A stretch of 64,000 nt of DNA, taken from assembly GCF_963678635.1 (NCBI RefSeq), contig NC_087065.1, forward strand, positions 48,856,381 through 48,920,380, read 5' to 3'. The position numbers and the translations under genes were made by a program. This DNA is from Symsagittifera roscoffensis (lineage: Eukaryota > Xenacoelomorpha > Acoela > Convolutidae). A model generated the notes under the pieces. That model was not told the origin of the DNA, searched no databases, and was given only the letters and a program-made list of their open reading frames with translations. This document shows positions 16,731-26,210 of the stretch, in pieces; position 1 is the first letter of the stretch, and each line of letters starts with the position of its first letter.

Positions 16731-19700
16731 ACTGTGGGGACCGCCCCACGGAAGTCCTGTTGATGGCAGCATATGGAGAAAGAGGAGTACTAGACCGCCC
16801 GAACATGAGAGTGATGAGGTGGAGAAACGGGGCTCTCTCAGGGAGTGACTTGGCGAAGGAGCCTGGATTGGGAAGTTCTAGGACTTACCAACCAGGTGAG
16901 ATGCCAATGCCCTCCAAGCCCAAACCTGGGCTGACGAGAATGCATCAGGAGATGAACAGCGAGGCGACCTCGTCTGGTTCACCACTGAGAGCAGCTGTAC
17001 CACCAAAAAGGGCGAAAGTAGCACAGAAGGTTCAGACGAACCAAACCATGCAAGATCTGGATGACATGAACGATGAGCTGAAAAGTACAAAGAAGGAGCT
17101 GGACGAGATGACCAGAAGCATGCTCCAGATGGAGGAAGATCGGGACATGTGGAGAAAGTTGTTTGAAGACTGCAACAAAAAGCAGGGTCAAGAGATTGAG
17201 CGCTTGAGGCAGGAATACAAAGAGCGATCGGAGCAGGTGGCGTTGACAATGGCCGTGGAGAAAGTGATACCTGCAAGGGATATTCCTCGTGGGCAGTCCC
17301 CGATGGAGCTCTTGACGCCTCGAGAAATGAGTCAAACAACGGAGACACGGCTCCCAGCAGAGACAAATCGAGTAACAATCCCGGATCCTAGCGACACCTT
17401 GGGTGATCGCGTCGTAGAACAGACAGTGAGGAAACTGATAGAGACAGCTGGACGACTGGTCGCTAACAAGAATGCGCCAGGTTCCGGGTTGACTGCACCC
17501 TATGGAACGATTGACGACACGGGCAGAGTACAACTCTCCCAGACCGTGATCAGACAGGGGATAAGTAACATGACACCACTCATGGGGAGCTCGAGAATCC
17601 CAGAGAGGAAAGTACGGAAGATGCCAGCGAAGAAAGTGTCTCGCATAATAGACGTGCAAAAGAATAATCAATTGAAATATAATTTCACGGGAGTTCCGGA
17701 GACAGATCCGAGGGCCTGCTTCAATCGAGCTACCTGGAGCCCGGCTGTGAACCTGCAGCAACCACCACTCGGGACATCTCATCTGATACTGGGAGACAGC
17801 TTGGTCAGAGTGCTGTCGAATTTGAGGACCTCGTGGGTCACCACGGTGATGGCCTTTGGAGGCGCGACGATAGCCCAATTATATCGGATGATGGAACTGA
17901 TGAATCCAGGGAGGATTCCCAATGTGATGATCTTAGTTGGGACGAATGACATCTCCAGAGGTTCAGATGAGCAGGAAGCACTATGGGAGTCAATGATGGA
18001 GTGTTTGTTTACGACCCTCTGGCAGAAATTCAGTTGCGCAGTACTGATCGTTTGCACTGTGCCAATGAACGCGAGAAGCCTGACAGCATCAGGAAGAAGG
18101 CATAACGAGGGAGTCGTCAAGTGGAACAACATCTTGAGGAACCTAGCAAGTCGAAATGCCGGAAGAATGATCCTCATGGACATCGAACATGAGTTGAGAG
18201 CCATGGATCAGGCCAGACTGACCACGGACGGCATCCACTTCGACAGTATCGAAGGACAAGCTTGGTTGAATCGAGTCTTCCACGAGCGGTTGGACGAGCT
18301 GGAAGCAGAACTCTTTGACACAGGAGTGCTGAAGGAAGAAGGAACAGTGAGTGATGCGGTGATTACCACCTTTGTGCCTCCTAGCCTGGAAACACGATTG
18401 GGTACGGTCCCGGCCGTCACGAACTACAGGCAACAAAGCTCCAGCGAACCAGGTCAAAGGACAGACGTACGGGATCGATTGGGAGAAGCGCCGATGAGGA
18501 GGACCATTCATCCTAGGAGAAGAATAGGACCTGTCAACCCAATCGAAGAGACAACCGGCACATCTAGATCGGACACTAGATCGGAGACGACAAGTAGCAG
18601 TCGAGAGGAGAGACGACCGAGCAGAGGCTCATTGATGTGGTCAAGACCCATACCGTTTCCCTGGCACATATACAAAGACGAACTAATGAAGCTGGATCTC
18701 CAGAGAGTAAGCTTCATTGAAGATGCAAGGAGGATGCTGAATGGAGCGACGCTATCCGTCAAAAGGTTGTACTCGATAACCGGCGTAGACTGGTTGATAG
18801 CCGCTAGCATAAATTTCAGCTCCACGACGGCCTTGAGATTTGCTGATTTGGAGGGACTGCCCTCTAACAACACGATGGGACCAGTGAATGCGAGACCGTT
18901 GCAAGATGTGAGGTTGAACCATGATGAGGGGAATCGTGAAGAGAGACCAGGAAGATTCCTGACGGCGAGAGCACCGATTGGACAACACGTGAAGATATTC
19001 AGACAGCTGACGACACCACCTGGTCATGTGAAGGAGAGAGTGTACCCAAAACTAGTGAACCAAGATGGTGATGCCCAGAGATATGGCGGATTGACAGCGA
19101 TAAAGAAAGATGAGACCATCTTCGCCGCCTATGACAAAGCAGAGATGAGGAAGGCCAAAATCATGGTAGTAGCGAATTCAGAGTTCGTGTACACCTCCAA
19201 GTCTTTGTTTTGGCCGGACGTCATAATGTTGGCCGCGGTTGACCTAGACCTATTGCAATCAGTGTCTTTGGCTATAGGGGTACAAAGGCAGACAGAAATG
19301 AACCCAATTACGATTGTGTTTGCTGGCATCAATGACCATCTACACAGTAGAGGTTTTCTGAGCAGGCTCAGAGACCCTGCAACAGCAGAAAACGCAGTAT
19401 GGCCAGCAATAAAAGACATCCTGGAGTCGATGGGTGAAGTGGTGGATGCGACGAAGGAAGGGTCATTCAATAAAGTGGCGTTGAGAGTAGTATTCGCGTT
19501 GTCTCCGGGATATGCACATCTCCCGGATGGACTGAAGTTTGTGTATGCAATGGTAGCCTTACTTTCGGAGGGAAAATATGATGTGATCATATCGGCCCCG
19601 AATCGCATGATAGGATTGGAGAACCTGAGGCCACTTAAGGCTGAACTGCCTGCAGTATGGTCAGATATCTCAAACGCGATGAGAGGATTCAAGGACCACG

Positions 19701-19741
19701 CGCTACACATGTTAGGAAGAGAAAGGACAGGAGGGCTTTGA
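16721..19741 (+). CDS. ORF3: coiled coil + SGNH hydrolase + second SGNH-like domain, element B
   Basis: Read from the ATG at 16760 this is 993 residues. A coiled coil (about 95-165) and a disordered linker lead to a complete SGNH hydrolase domain: GDS nucleophile block near residue 345, FGGA (block II) near 365, GTND (block III) near 394, and DGIHF with Asp490 and His493 (block V). This fold covers lipases, acetylesterases and acetylhydrolases. A Ser/Thr/Arg-rich linker follows, then a second domain with a GIND motif (about residue 853) that looks like a decayed SGNH fold without GDS or DxxH. The frame ends at 19741 beside a deletion of about 450 bp relative to C. The substrate is unknown. 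Confidence 0.75.
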   Translation, partial: GHDNCGDRPTEVLLMAAYGERGVLDRPNMRVMRWRNGALSGSDLAKEPGLGSSRTYQPGEMPMPSKPKPGLTRMHQEMNSEATSSGSPLRAAVPPKRAKVAQKVQTNQTMQDLDDMNDELKSTKKELDEMTRSMLQMEEDRDMWRKLFEDCNKKQGQEIERLRQEYKERSEQVALTMAVEKVIPARDIPRGQSPMELLTPREMSQTTETRLPAETNRVTIPDPSDTLGDRVVEQTVRKLIETAGRLVANKNAPGSGLTAPYGTIDDTGRVQLSQTVIRQGISNMTPLMGSSRIPERKVRKMPAKKVSRIIDVQKNNQLKYNFTGVPETDPRACFNRATWSPAVNLQQPPLGTSHLILGDSLVRVLSNLRTSWVTTVMAFGGATIAQLYRMMELMNPGRIPNVMILVGTNDISRGSDEQEALWESMMECLFTTLWQKFSCAVLIVCTVPMNARSLTASGRRHNEGVVKWNNILRNLASRNAGRMILMDIEHELRAMDQARLTTDGIHFDSIEGQAWLNRVFHERLDELEAELFDTGVLKEEGTVSDAVITTFVPPSLETRLGTVPAVTNYRQQSSSEPGQRTDVRDRLGEAPMRRTIHPRRRIGPVNPIEETTGTSRSDTRSETTSSSREERRPSRGSLMWSRPIPFPWHIYKDELMKLDLQRVSFIEDARRMLNGATLSVKRLYSITGVDWLIAASINFSSTTALRFADLEGLPSNNTMGPVNARPLQDVRLNHDEGNREERPGRFLTARAPIGQHVKIFRQLTTPPGHVKERVYPKLVNQDGDAQRYGGLTAIKKDETIFAAYDKAEMRKAKIMVVANSEFVYTSKSLFWPDVIMLAAVDLDLLQSVSLAIGVQRQTEMNPITIVFAGINDHLHSRGFLSRLRDPATAENAVWPAIKDILESMGEVVDATKEGSFNKVALRVVFALSPGYAHLPDGLKFVYAMVALLSEGKYDVIISAPNRMIGLENLRPLKAELPAVWSDISNAMRGFKDHALHMLGRERTGGL
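17855..17882 (+). repeat. 28-nt direct repeat, first copy (native)
   Basis: This is part of SGNH block II (FGGATIAQL). The exact 28 nt recur at 19855-19882, 2,000 bp downstream. This copy aligns with C, so it is the source. Confidence 0.8.
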
Positions 19742-20504
19742 AAGGACAGACATCATGCTAGAAGGGTTGGGAGCCGGATGGACCGCGTCCTTCTTGGCAA
19801 AAGTTTACCCGAAAGTCTCGCACTATTTGATAAAGGAACTCCTCCAAGCAGTAGTTTGGAGGCGCGACGATAGCCCAATTATGTCGATAGTGGAACTAAT
19901 AGCCTTGTTCGTGACATTCGGAGCAGAGAGTTTCGGGAAAGGACCGGCGATACTGCTCACCGATGGAATACAGAACCTGCGGCTAGACGGACTTCTGACA
20001 TTGATTGCAATTACCCACGGAAACTTGAGAGGACTGATGGAACTGGCACGTTGTCCAGAGCAGAGGAAAGAGAGAGTGAGGAACTTGGATATGAAGAAAT
20101 CCACGGACTCGTGGAACAAGATAAGAGACCTGAGACACACTCTTATCCAGTATCTCTTACAACAAAATCGCTTTGGAACGGGAGAAGACGAGACGATTGA
20201 AAGAGAGGAGGATGTTAGACGACATGTTGGAGGCATGCCGCTGTTAACTGATCTGAGTTTGGCTATGAGAACCGATCCCTTGGCGCTGATCAGAGGAGTC
20301 ACGGAGTTCGTGACAGTGATCTATGGACCAGCAGTCACGTTTGCGTTCCCTGACGTTAAAGTGGAAGCATATAGGAGGTCGGTGCTGCACCTCAACCTCA
20401 TATCGGCAGTGGACGGTAGTACACTGAACTGGTGTGAGCAGCACACATTACGGGAGCTCATGAGTGAAGATCTGTTATTTGCGAAAACACGGAGCCAGAG
20501 ATGA
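19741..20504 (+). pseudogene. ORF3 region after the second SGNH-like domain, element B
   Basis: Open from 19755, but the homologous frame begins at about 19741 (ERTDIMLEGLGAGW, matching ERSDAILGGMGVGW in C). It contains the LxLDGLLTLIA and LLQYLLQQNR motifs and the conserved AFPD..AYRRSV block shared by all four elements. About 150 residues found in C just upstream are missing. A 28-nt patch copied from 17855 adds a short foreign peptide (WRRDDSPI). The frame ends at a TGA overlapping the next ATG. Confidence 0.7.
19855..19882 (+). repeat. 28-nt direct repeat, second copy (inserted patch)
   Basis: Identical to 17855-17882 but read in a different frame. C lacks these residues here, so it was acquired by template switching or conversion, or is an assembly error. 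Confidence 0.75.
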
Positions 20505-21004
20505 CAGTCATCAATTTTGACGATCACTTCCGTGATCGCATGGGAGAAGTAGAAAGGGGACACATCGAGGTGTTTCCAAAGCTTTGGAATCTGAGACCCT
20601 ATGATAAAACGAATGGTGAATTAACCAGAGTGCCTCGTCTCACTGCAGCATATCACAAAGTGAGAGAAGAGACGAAAGACTGGGGCGATTACAAGAAGCT
20701 GCCGGAGGCAATCCCTGAATTCCCTCTGATAAGAAGGATGTTGCTCGGAGCAGTCTCCGTGGCAGAAACTCCTAGGTTGAGAGCATTCGAAACCAATGAT
20801 AGGAGAGTAGGGAGTTTCGTGGGAACGATGGATTCATACTTTGTAGGGAGAAATACCGCCGTGTTACAATACACACGATTTGCATACACGGATCAAGCGA
20901 CGAGAAGGCGAATAAGCAACGCCGCTACTCCCAAGCCTGGAAGATTTGATGAGGAATGGAAGGGATTAGGCTTAGCTCCGATGAATTGCCTGAAGCCTCA
21001 TTAA
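20501..21004 (+). pseudogene. ORF3 middle segment, element B (frameshifted end)
   Basis: The 167-residue frame follows the ATGA overlap. It matches KLWNLRP and PPIRRMLLG-like segments of C (about 33700-33900). Its last residues are off frame because B lost 19 nt near 20983 that A retains; the true frame continues in the next entry. Confidence 0.65.
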
Positions 21005-23274
21005 TCCTGACTAGTGTAAAACAGGAGATGAAAGTGGGAGGAATATTACAGACGAGAACCTTCCTAGCACCCTTCGGCTGCGAAGAAATCAAAGTGGTCC
21101 ATGGAGAAGAGGAAGATAAAACGGCCGGTACACTGCTCATACCGAGATTCCAGGAAGCAGCCGACAATGACGAACAAGGACCATCGAGCTCGAACAAAGA
21201 TAAGTCAGAAGGAAATGACGGACACGGTGGAAGCCGTCAAACCGAAGAACCCATGCAACAAGATCAAGCTGGTGGGGAAGAAGACAGGGCATCTACAGGA
21301 GGAACATCCAGCCTGGATTTCAATATCTTCAGTGACCTTGAGAACAATGCAGATACGTTGGAAACGACTGAGCCAGCGGATGAAGGCATCTCGACACTGG
21401 AGCCTCCGTCAGCCTTTATGGAAATGAAACGGAATTTGCCGGAGAGCAGCTCTCCTGGCAATTCAAGAAATGACGACCAGAGAATCATCATGGAAACACC
21501 TCGGAGGAGAAGAATAGAGGCCTCAGCCAGAGTACCTTTCTTGGGAACGCTGCCCGAAGAAGAATGGGAAGTACATCACCGCGACCACGAGAGTAGGACG
21601 GGATGCAAACTGGACAGAGTGGCGTTTATGGAAGAAGTCTGGACCGTGGTTCAAAGCTATGGGACCCAGTCTATTCTGAAAACGGGTCTCAACCAGCCCT
21701 TGATGATAGAAGTACTTGACAAGCTTGATGAGTATGAAGGGAGACTGAGTGAGTTGTTGATCGACTCAGCCACTGATGAGAGCGAAGCGAATTCTCCCAT
21801 CAAGATGACACCGCAGGACGATGAAGGAGAGGTGGTGTATCTGTCAAGAACCAGGAGAGGGAAGATGCGATCAAAATTGGTGATTGATAAAATCAATGCG
21901 ATGAAAATGAAGTTAGGCAGCAGAGTGATGCCGAGGAGAGTTGGAAAGACGAAAGTGGATTCAGAAATATCGATGAAAGCTGGTAACTCAGCGAAAAGGA
22001 AACGAGTTGATGAGGTCATGGATGTGGGGCAAGGTGATTATCAATTGTCTGGCACAGATAGAATGTTAGCTGATATAGCGATGGTGCCACCCATTCTCAT
22101 GGCGGGGATAAAATCAACTGGTTATAAATCCAAAAGGAGTGACCGCACTCTGACTGGAGCAACCTTAGAAATGGAAATACTCAGCCAATGCGGAGAGAGC
22201 AAGATGAAAGACTTCAAGCCATCTCCCAAGAATCATGGAAAGGGAAGTGTCACAGGACAACTAGCACCAGTGGAATACAACCGACTGACAGTGTCGGAGA
22301 CTGTGTCGATAGATGAACCCACCGGTGGATACATGGAGATGTTAGAATACCGAAACTCGGCTAGAGGGTATGTATTGGCCCTGGAAGACGAAAAAGCCAT
22401 GGAGGGTTATCTGGAAACGATGTTGCAAGGCACCACCCTCAAGCAGAAGGCGTATGAAACTTTGGCGTCGTCTGACATACAGGCGGAAACGATCGAGCAG
22501 TTAGTGAGCCTTCCATGGAAAGCAGTAGTATTGAGGTATTTCGAAGAAGAAATGAGGACTACGCCAAGAATACATGCTCTCGTGGCAGTACCTTACGTAA
22601 GAACAGAGTTACAACTCAGGTTCGCCTGGCGCATGATGGGACTGACTCGCGAAGAATATGATTCAGAAGAAAGGAAGAGATCAAAAGAAGAAAAGGTTTT
22701 CCTTATGACGAACCTGAGGGATCTGATAGTCCAGGAGGGAGCAGCAGTAGCGTGTGCGAAGCGGAGAGACGCTCTCTGTTTCATTCGATTCCTGATAGAG
22801 CAGATTTCAGTACCTGCACTGAACACCTGTGTTAAAATGTTGAGGGAAGGCGTTGAGCGAACGAAAGCCTTATTCTTGCTAGCACTGCTGGATATGCAGC
22901 AAAGTAAACCGATGAGGGTGAACATGAAAGAACCTGAGGAATTGGAACCCATGAAAAAGATAGACGAAATCAAGAGATTCTCAAACAAGGAGCTGAGACT
23001 CACTAAAGAATCTATGATGGGAGCATTGCCGAAGTCCAGTGAATACTGTGGACCGATCAAGAAGAAATCGTATAGCTACGTATCCGGGATCATAGGGATA
23101 GCGTACAATCCTTTCCTGAGTGAAGACATACGCGATTGCTTCTTCGATTATGAGCAGGCGGTGTTACTAAGATTCTGGACGTCCAGAATTGTAACGATTA
23201 AGAGCGTTAACAATCCACAGGCCAAATTGGGACTGGTCTTGGAAGAAGAGGTGACTGCACCTTCAGTACCATAA
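20983..23274 (+). CDS. ORF3 long C-terminal region, element B
   Basis: Open from ATG 20956, with the homologous frame from about 20983. The order is an acidic disordered stretch, FLGTLPEEEW (FLSTLPEEEW in C), a basic KR-rich linker, then a helical region. That region holds GGYxEMLxxRNSAR, VRTELQLRFAW and AKRRDALCFIRF, followed by YSYVSGIIGIAYNPFL, which is nearly invariant in C and D. The frame ends at TAA 23272-23274, where C reads on in the same frame, so this is one nonsense codon. No fold assigned. Confidence 0.7.
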   Translation, partial: ELPEASLILTSVKQEMKVGGILQTRTFLAPFGCEEIKVVHGEEEDKTAGTLLIPRFQEAADNDEQGPSSSNKDKSEGNDGHGGSRQTEEPMQQDQAGGEEDRASTGGTSSLDFNIFSDLENNADTLETTEPADEGISTLEPPSAFMEMKRNLPESSSPGNSRNDDQRIIMETPRRRRIEASARVPFLGTLPEEEWEVHHRDHESRTGCKLDRVAFMEEVWTVVQSYGTQSILKTGLNQPLMIEVLDKLDEYEGRLSELLIDSATDESEANSPIKMTPQDDEGEVVYLSRTRRGKMRSKLVIDKINAMKMKLGSRVMPRRVGKTKVDSEISMKAGNSAKRKRVDEVMDVGQGDYQLSGTDRMLADIAMVPPILMAGIKSTGYKSKRSDRTLTGATLEMEILSQCGESKMKDFKPSPKNHGKGSVTGQLAPVEYNRLTVSETVSIDEPTGGYMEMLEYRNSARGYVLALEDEKAMEGYLETMLQGTTLKQKAYETLASSDIQAETIEQLVSLPWKAVVLRYFEEEMRTTPRIHALVAVPYVRTELQLRFAWRMMGLTREEYDSEERKRSKEEKVFLMTNLRDLIVQEGAAVACAKRRDALCFIRFLIEQISVPALNTCVKMLREGVERTKALFLLALLDMQQSKPMRVNMKEPEELEPMKKIDEIKRFSNKELRLTKESMMGALPKSSEYCGPIKKKSYSYVSGIIGIAYNPFLSEDIRDCFFDYEQAVLLRFWTSRIVTIKSVNNPQAKLGLVLEEEVTAPSVP

Positions 23275-24753
23275 TCCGACAAAAGAGTGGAGTTTGGGTT
23301 GGGATTCTCCGATGAATTACTGAGAACGAGCTTGATGACAGTGTGGGAATTGATGAGGCCATCATGGTGTCCTAGTCCCAACGCTGACTCAATATTACGG
23401 GCGACACAAGACGTAAAGCGGGAACTGAATGCAGACTGTAACCTGCGTGACCTCAACATCATATATAATGTGATGATAACGGCCTCTAAGAGCAACGGAG
23501 AAAATAAAGCGGAGTTGCCTGGCTGGGGACCAGAAGACTGGGTCAAACCTGGTAGCTGTCTGGCGAAAGTCTGTGGACTGGAGGGTCACGTTTGTGGAGG
23601 TCTGGATTGTGTGAAGACCCTGGAGAAACAACACAAGCAATTGACGGTATTGTTTGGAAACGTAGTGATGAAAGCTAGAACAGAAACGGAACTGATAGCA
23701 GATTGCCATGGAGGAACCGATGTGAATCTAGTGACTGCACTAGGATTCTACAGTATGTTTGGTTCATTAGAGTCACTATTGAATCTGGAACAGAAACATG
23801 AGATGGTCACAGCCATCAGCGTAGAAGTATTCCCAGGAGTTCTGCAGACTGAGCAGAAATGCATAGGAAAATGGAGGGAAGCAATCCAGACGATAATGAA
23901 CATTAGACACAGTGAGACTTATTGTAGACCATCAGGAGCACGATATTTGGTGGGATCAACGGTGACTCCAATGTGCAAGAGCAGATACCCTGTACATTTC
24001 GTAGCTGTGGACGTGAAGAGTACAAGAACGATTGTGGATCAAGCCTTCTCAGTGCCGAAGTGTGTGAGACTGGCGAGAATGTCCGAGAAGTCTTACGAGT
24101 TACTATGTAAGATGTTCTCAGCAGTTCCAGAGAGAACCAAAGAAGAATTGGAGTCAATACTAGGAAAGAAGTTCATGGGATATGTGAGCGTGAACTTCAG
24201 TGACTTTGAGAGACAGAAACAGAGAGGATCAACTGTCACAGAATACAATGCAGTAGATGAGAATGATGAAGTCCACCGAGTGATGATGGAAGTGGAACCA
24301 TTTCTGGAAGCTTCGGGAAAACGTAATTGGAGGAGCATCATGTTGACGCATGACGAGTTTCCTTGCCACTGCTTGCTGCAGACCTGGTGGTATCCCAAGC
24401 GTAGTAATCTGATGTTGATCTGGGACTCTGGAGAGTTGCTCTCCATGGGTTTACCAGATTCATCACAGCCCGTAACAATAGTGATAGTGGAAGTTATGAT
24501 GGCGATGCGATGGCTGGAAGCTCATGTGAGAGAAAATAACAGACAGGAGGCACCGACGAGAGAACAATTGCGGAATTTAGATTGTCTAAAAGATTTAGAT
24601 CTTTTTGAGACAATATGCAAAGTTCTAAACATTCCGATGGAAGTGAAGAAGATATGGGCAAGAAAACGATTGATGCCATGGTTCAGAGCTAACATGACTG
24701 CATGGTTGTACGAGTATGCGAAAAAGCATATGTCTAAGCATGGCAGAGTGTAC
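23275..24753 (+). pseudogene. ORF3 C-terminal part, element B (truncated)
   Basis: It continues the previous frame (open from 23287). It contains WELMRPSWCP, LVTALGF, LQTEQK, PKCVRLARMS and HDEFPCHCLLQTWWYPKRSNLMLIWD, all matched in A, C and D. The match to A stops at GTGTACAG (24746-24753); the last 18 residues of the reading frame come from the following LINE-linked DNA. About 110 C-terminal codons and the 3' LTR are missing. Confidence 0.75.
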
Positions 24754-24983
24754 AGGTGGAACAAAAAGTAAAGGTGGAAAAAGAGAAAAAAACTAAAACA
24801 CACCCGAATATCAAGTTATTACCCAGTTTTAATAGTCGCAACAATAAAATTCACATATGAGAATCTATTTTTGGCGAAAATCCCTCTATGGCAACCTATT
24901 GAAAAACATCAAAGAAGCAATTCAAAAAAAAAACATCAAAGAAGCGCGAGGCACTTTTGTTATAATATAGTTTACTGCTCTAA
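24754..24983 (+). other. AT-rich junction DNA between element B and the LINE RT
   Basis: No ORF and no match elsewhere in the window. It includes a local repeat of AAAACATCAAAGAAGC (twice, about 24902-24940). It may be LINE or host sequence. Confidence 0.4.
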
Positions 24984-25040
24984 ATGAAAAACAAACCATC
25001 AATTTTAAATGATTCAGACTGTTCCGACTGTCTTCCAAGG

Positions 25041-25077
25041 AAATCTTCCAAGGAAATGCGTATCATTTTCAACCATA
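25041..25077 (+). repeat. 37-nt duplicated LINE segment (upstream copy)
   Basis: Identical to 25460-25496. The downstream copy is in its natural place inside the RT frame. The upstream copy sits directly before motif A in place of the expected sequence, which suggests template switching or rearrangement. Confidence 0.7.
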
Positions 25078-26094
25078 TGTCAAAAGCTTTTGATACTATT
25101 TCCCACAAGAGTGTTATAGACGGAGTAATGAATTTTGTCCCAGTAGTCGATCCTGCGGTTGTCAACGTAATCATTAACTTCTTGCAAAATAGAGCCCATT
25201 TTACTTCTCTCAATGGCTTGGATTCAACTGTTTTGTATACTAATCAGGGTGTCCCTCAGGGCACTGTCCTTGGTCCTCCTCTTTATAATTGCTCTCTACC
25301 CATGATATTGATGTTTCAGATATTTTCACCACGTTATCAACTTATGCTGACGATAACAATCCTCTTGTAGCTGGCTGCAATAGCGCTGACAATGCTCGGG
25401 AAGTTATTAGTTCGCTCTGTCACCAATTTGACGCAAGAAACTTGTTTCTCAATATTCAAAAATCTTCCAAGGAAATGCGTATCATTTTCAACCATAGTGG
25501 CAGTAATGCCATACATATAGCTGAGGGCATTGAGGTTGTTGATGGCCTCAAAGTGCTGGGGTTTACGATTGACTCCAAATTTGGTTTTTCTAAGCATATT
25601 GACAAAGCTGTTAAACAATCGAAATCTATACTTTTTTCAATCTGGCGCCTTGGTGAAATCGGTTATTCGAAGGACGAACTTGCAATTTTGTATCGTGCTT
25701 TTATTCTCCCAAAGCTTTACTATGGCATTAATGTTTGGGGTGGTTCAAATGTTAAAGATCTAGAGATGATAAATTTGTTTCAAAGACGTGCATTAAGGCT
25801 CGGCTTTACTGATAATTATGAACCAAAATCTGCAACTATTAGAAGAGCTGACCAATAACTCTACGATGCAATCCTCCAAACAGGTTCTGATCATCTGTTG
25901 TTTGATTTAGTTCCGACACGTTCTACCTACTCAGCAAACAACCTGCGCTGTCGTGATCCACCTATTGCTCGCTGTAAGATGGAGAGGCAATTGAAAATAC
26001 TTCCTTATCGCCTGCTGCGCAGACTTCATGACATATAGTTTAATTTGTTATGTCTTATTACGATTTATAGATGTCATTCTATAACTAATTTAGG

Positions 26095-26151
<57 letters not shown>
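26095..26151 (+). repeat. (TATC)n microsatellite at the LINE 3' end
   Basis: About 14 perfect TATC units, followed by 54 bp of unassigned DNA up to the target-site duplication of element C. Confidence 0.9.
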
Positions 26152-26205
26152 GAGACGTGGTTCCAGTTAGAAGAGTATGTTTTTGCTCTTTCAAACAAGT
26201 TCTTT

Positions 26206-26210
26206 CACAA
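26206..26210. repeat. target-site duplication of C, left
   Basis: CACAA directly outside the 3' LTR, repeated at 49666-49670. Confidence 0.75.

Larger units (their letters stand above)
3263..24753 (+). mobile_element. Element B: giant Ty3/Gypsy-type LTR retroelement, 3' truncated
   Basis: Order: LTR, PBS (4201), leader to 7179, gag, protease, RT, RNase H, integrase, macrodomain, ORF3. The RT has YVDD, the integrase follows RNase H, and a GPF/Y-like module ends the integrase core, all typical of Ty3/Gypsy (Metaviridae). ORF3 is cut at about 24753, where the match to element A stops inside a codon and LINE-related DNA begins, so the 3' LTR is missing. Many frameshifts and stops make it non-functional as it stands. 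Confidence 0.88.
24984..26151 (+). mobile_element. CR1/Jockey-like LINE fragment, 5' truncated and rearranged
   Basis: Reverse-transcriptase motifs run in order over two frames: MSKAFDTISHKSV (motif A), TNQGVPQGTVLGPPLY (motif B) and TYADDNN (catalytic YADD). The LGFTIDSKFGFSKHI and QRRALRL segments typical of this LINE group follow. A frameshift near 25290 splits it and the coding match ends near 25858. The 3' end at 26095-26151 is a (TATC)n tail, as seen in CR1/Jockey-type LINEs. Not autonomous. Confidence 0.8.

Noticed and set aside
16567-24753. ORF3 as an envelope glycoprotein
   Set aside because: No signal peptide, fusion peptide or transmembrane segment could be seen in the best-preserved copy (C).
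26152-26205. Host gene or tRNA gene between the LINE and element C
   Set aside because: Only 54 bp, no cloverleaf or ORF.
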